Assembly: GCF_001557875.1 (NCBI RefSeq) | Contig: NZ_LNRF01000001.1 | Span: 806,001-870,000 of the forward strand | Reading direction: 5' to 3' | From: Vibrio splendidus | GTDB lineage: Bacteria; Pseudomonadota; Gammaproteobacteria; Enterobacterales; Vibrionaceae | Length of the DNA stretch: 64,000 nucleotides | In this document: positions 62,449-64,000 of the stretch, piece after piece | Layout of the letters: every line of letters starts with the position of its first letter | Position numbering within the stretch: the first letter of the stretch is position 1 | The notes under the pieces: generated by a model | What the model saw: the letters and a program-made list of their open reading frames with translations, nothing else | Told to the model about the DNA's origin: nothing | Database searches by the model: none | Made by a program: the position numbers and the translations under genes

Positions 62449-63477
62449 ATGAAGTATTTTAAGGAAACAGCTTTAGCGAGCCTTGTGCTGGCTGGGCTTG
62501 TTGGTTGTGGCGGTGATTCAGGTTCATCAAGCAGCACGACTCCCATTACCTTGAGCGTGAGTGATGCGCCCATTGATGATGTTAAAGACGTCACCGTGAC
62601 ATTCAGTAAGGTCGCTTTACTTCCTCAAGGGGGAGGTTCGCCACTGATTTATGATGTGTATAAAACGGACGAAAACGGCGATTACGTTGATGAAAATGGC
62701 GATCCTTTGCCAGATGGTGAGGATCCGATTCCATTAAGTGTGAATTTGTTGGATTACCAAGGCAGCGATGCGCTTCCTTTGATTGAAAATGAGGTCATTC
62801 CGGTAGGCAGTTATAAGTTGTGTGTGTTCGCAAATGACGGCGATCATCCAACAGATCCATCTTACGTGATAGAAAACGATGATACGACCCATGAGCTAAC
62901 GGTGAAAGGTGAAGGTGCGTGTCCGCAAGGTGTGGGTAAAGAAGATAACGCTGGCGTACTTTACTTTAATAACTCATTTAATGTGAACCAACAAAGTAAC
63001 GATTTTGTTGTCGAGTTCGATCTTCGACGTGGGCTAAAGAACAGTTCGACTTTCCCTGATTACACTATTCAAAGAACGTCTGTAAGCCTTATCAATACGG
63101 TTGAGACAGGAAACATTGAAGGTACTGTAGCGACAACAACTTTTGGAGCTTGTAACCCTACAAATGATAATACCTTTGCTCAGGCGGTCTACTTGTATGA
63201 AGGTGACATCGCTAAAGCTGACATGGCTCCGATTGGCGGCAGTGATGAAGTGAAACCGATCACTTCAGCATCAGTGGCAATGAATGAAGCACAGACTAAC
63301 TATGAGTTCTCTCTGGGCTTCATTGATCCAGGTACTTACTCATTAGGTTATACCTGTACTGCGCAACATGACAGTGGTGAAGATAATGCTGATCCGGTTG
63401 CTGATGGTTTTGAAATCTATGATGTTCAAAACGGCGTGCAAGTAACGGTTGGTCAAGATAGCCAAGTGTCATTCTAA
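62449..63477 (+). CDS. DUF4382-domain lipoprotein
   Basis: 342 aa. Lipoprotein signal with lipobox L-V-G-C at Cys20, a Gly/Ser linker (GGDSGSSSSTT), then a DUF4382 domain (about 32-215) starting ITLSVSDAPIDDVKDVTVTFSKVAL. The second half (about 220-342) is a further beta-rich, acidic domain, probably carboxypeptidase-regulatory-like. Surface or periplasmic; function unknown. Confidence 0.85.
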   Translation: MKYFKETALASLVLAGLVGCGGDSGSSSSTTPITLSVSDAPIDDVKDVTVTFSKVALLPQGGGSPLIYDVYKTDENGDYVDENGDPLPDGEDPIPLSVNLLDYQGSDALPLIENEVIPVGSYKLCVFANDGDHPTDPSYVIENDDTTHELTVKGEGACPQGVGKEDNAGVLYFNNSFNVNQQSNDFVVEFDLRRGLKNSSTFPDYTIQRTSVSLINTVETGNIEGTVATTTFGACNPTNDNTFAQAVYLYEGDIAKADMAPIGGSDEVKPITSASVAMNEAQTNYEFSLGFIDPGTYSLGYTCTAQHDSGEDNADPVADGFEIYDVQNGVQVTVGQDSQVSF

Positions 63478-63501
63478 CCTTGATGTGAATGACGATTTTT
63501 A

Positions 63502-63537
63502 ATCAAAACGGTCTCTTATTTAGAGGCCGCTTTTGAT
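63502..63537 (+). terminator. Terminator of the DUF4382 gene
   Basis: ATCAAAA-C-GG-T-CTCT / AGAG-G-CC-G-C-TTTTGAT stem; also palindromic enough to work in both directions. Confidence 0.7.
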
Positions 63538-63649
63538 CATGTCACCTAGCTAGCATGAATTTGATGCGCATTAAGTGTGACTCTAGGGAAGTGATAATGT
63601 ACTTTGTATCTCTTACTTTAACCTAGCGAAATGTACTCCGGCGTTGCTC

Positions 63650-64000
63650 ATGAAATCTAGCTTAAGCATTCGATCTTACACTAAGCAATTTAATACCCAT
63701 GCTCATGATGACCATCATCAACTGGTATTGCCGATCCAAGGCAGTATCAATATCGAGATGGAGGGGTATATCGGCAAAGTGGCCGTGGGCGAATGTGTGG
63801 TGATTCCGGTAACCACAGCGCATGCGTTTAAGGCGGATGAAGCAGCGCGGTTTATTGTCGCAGATATGGCAGAGTTGCCGCAGCACTTGTTGGAGCATGA
63901 GCTCTCGGTTTTCACGATAACACCACCTTTAATGAGCTTCCTGTTGTTTGTAGAGAAGCAGTTGGAATATCAGGTCGATAGTGGCATTGAGTCATCAATC
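63650..64000 (+). CDS. AraC-family regulator, N-terminal part (cut by window end)
   Basis: Open frame of 117 codons reaching the last base. The visible part is a cupin sensor domain (FNTHAHDDHHQLVLPIQGSI, GECVVIPVTTAHAFKAD), as found at the N-terminus of AraC-type regulators; the DNA-binding half would lie outside the window. ATG 63650 has only a weak ribosome-binding site. It could also be a stand-alone cupin protein. Confidence 0.7.
   Translation, partial: MKSSLSIRSYTKQFNTHAHDDHHQLVLPIQGSINIEMEGYIGKVAVGECVVIPVTTAHAFKADEAARFIVADMAELPQHLLEHELSVFTITPPLMSFLLFVEKQLEYQVDSGIESSI

Overview
The window looks like a piece of the second chromosome of a marine Vibrio, probably of the Splendidus clade. 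Reasons: the complete vibrioferrin locus (pvsABCDE divergent from psuA-pvuABCDE), Vibrio-type rnb, deaD, guaC, a DUF2999 protein, a ToxR-family regulator, and many short-looped terminators with long T runs. The assignment to chromosome II is an inference from remembered locations of rnb, deaD, ackA2 and guaC in other vibrios. No rRNA, tRNA, CRISPR array, integrase or intact IS element was seen.

Layout. 0-6.3 kb: RNA metabolism (rnb on -, deaD on +) and a second acetate kinase. 6.4-15.2 kb: accessory block for sulfate-ester use, with two exported formylglycine-type sulfatases, their radical-SAM maturase, a LysR regulator, an outer-membrane-type protein, and an unusual orphan cytochrome bd-like subunit I followed by a CydX-like 29-aa protein but no subunit II. 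This block ends at a decayed copy of the ackA 3' end with the same terminator as ackA, so it sits between two ackA tails. 15.2-20.6 kb: LysR, alkylsulfatase, a 56-aa membrane protein and an amidohydrolase. 21.2-27.2 kb: two paralogous MFS transporters, a VtrA/VtrC- or ToxR/ToxS-like co-component sensor, and a divergent beta-barrel protein. 27.4-30.1 kb: a cysteine-bearing acidic protein, then a LysR gene divergent from a frameshifted alcohol dehydrogenase.

30.2-45.9 kb: vibrioferrin. pvsABCDE makes and exports the siderophore; psuA and pvuA are TonB-dependent receptors; pvuB-E is the periplasmic/ABC uptake system. A good Fur box lies 41 bp upstream of psuA in the shared divergent promoter region. 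46-54.4 kb: single metabolic and transport genes (heme-barrel-like secreted protein, VOC protein, DMT exporter, exported alpha-amylase, FAD monooxygenase, LysR, MATE pump, small membrane protein). 54.7-56.1 kb: a response regulator fused to a CheX/CheC domain, followed after 1 nt by a PAS protein. 57-58 kb: guaC, whose leader holds two successive hairpins with the same 8-nt loop. 58.1-59.3 kb: an AT-rich insert encoding a trypsin-like lipoprotein. 59.4-64 kb: glutathione S-transferase with a TetR-type palindrome upstream, TPR-DUF218 protein, DUF2999 protein, DUF4382 lipoprotein, and a truncated AraC-type regulator running off the window.

The strongest candidates for undescribed biology are the CydB-less bd-like oxidase with its small subunit, the tandem same-loop hairpins ahead of guaC, and the ackA-tail-flanked sulfatase block.
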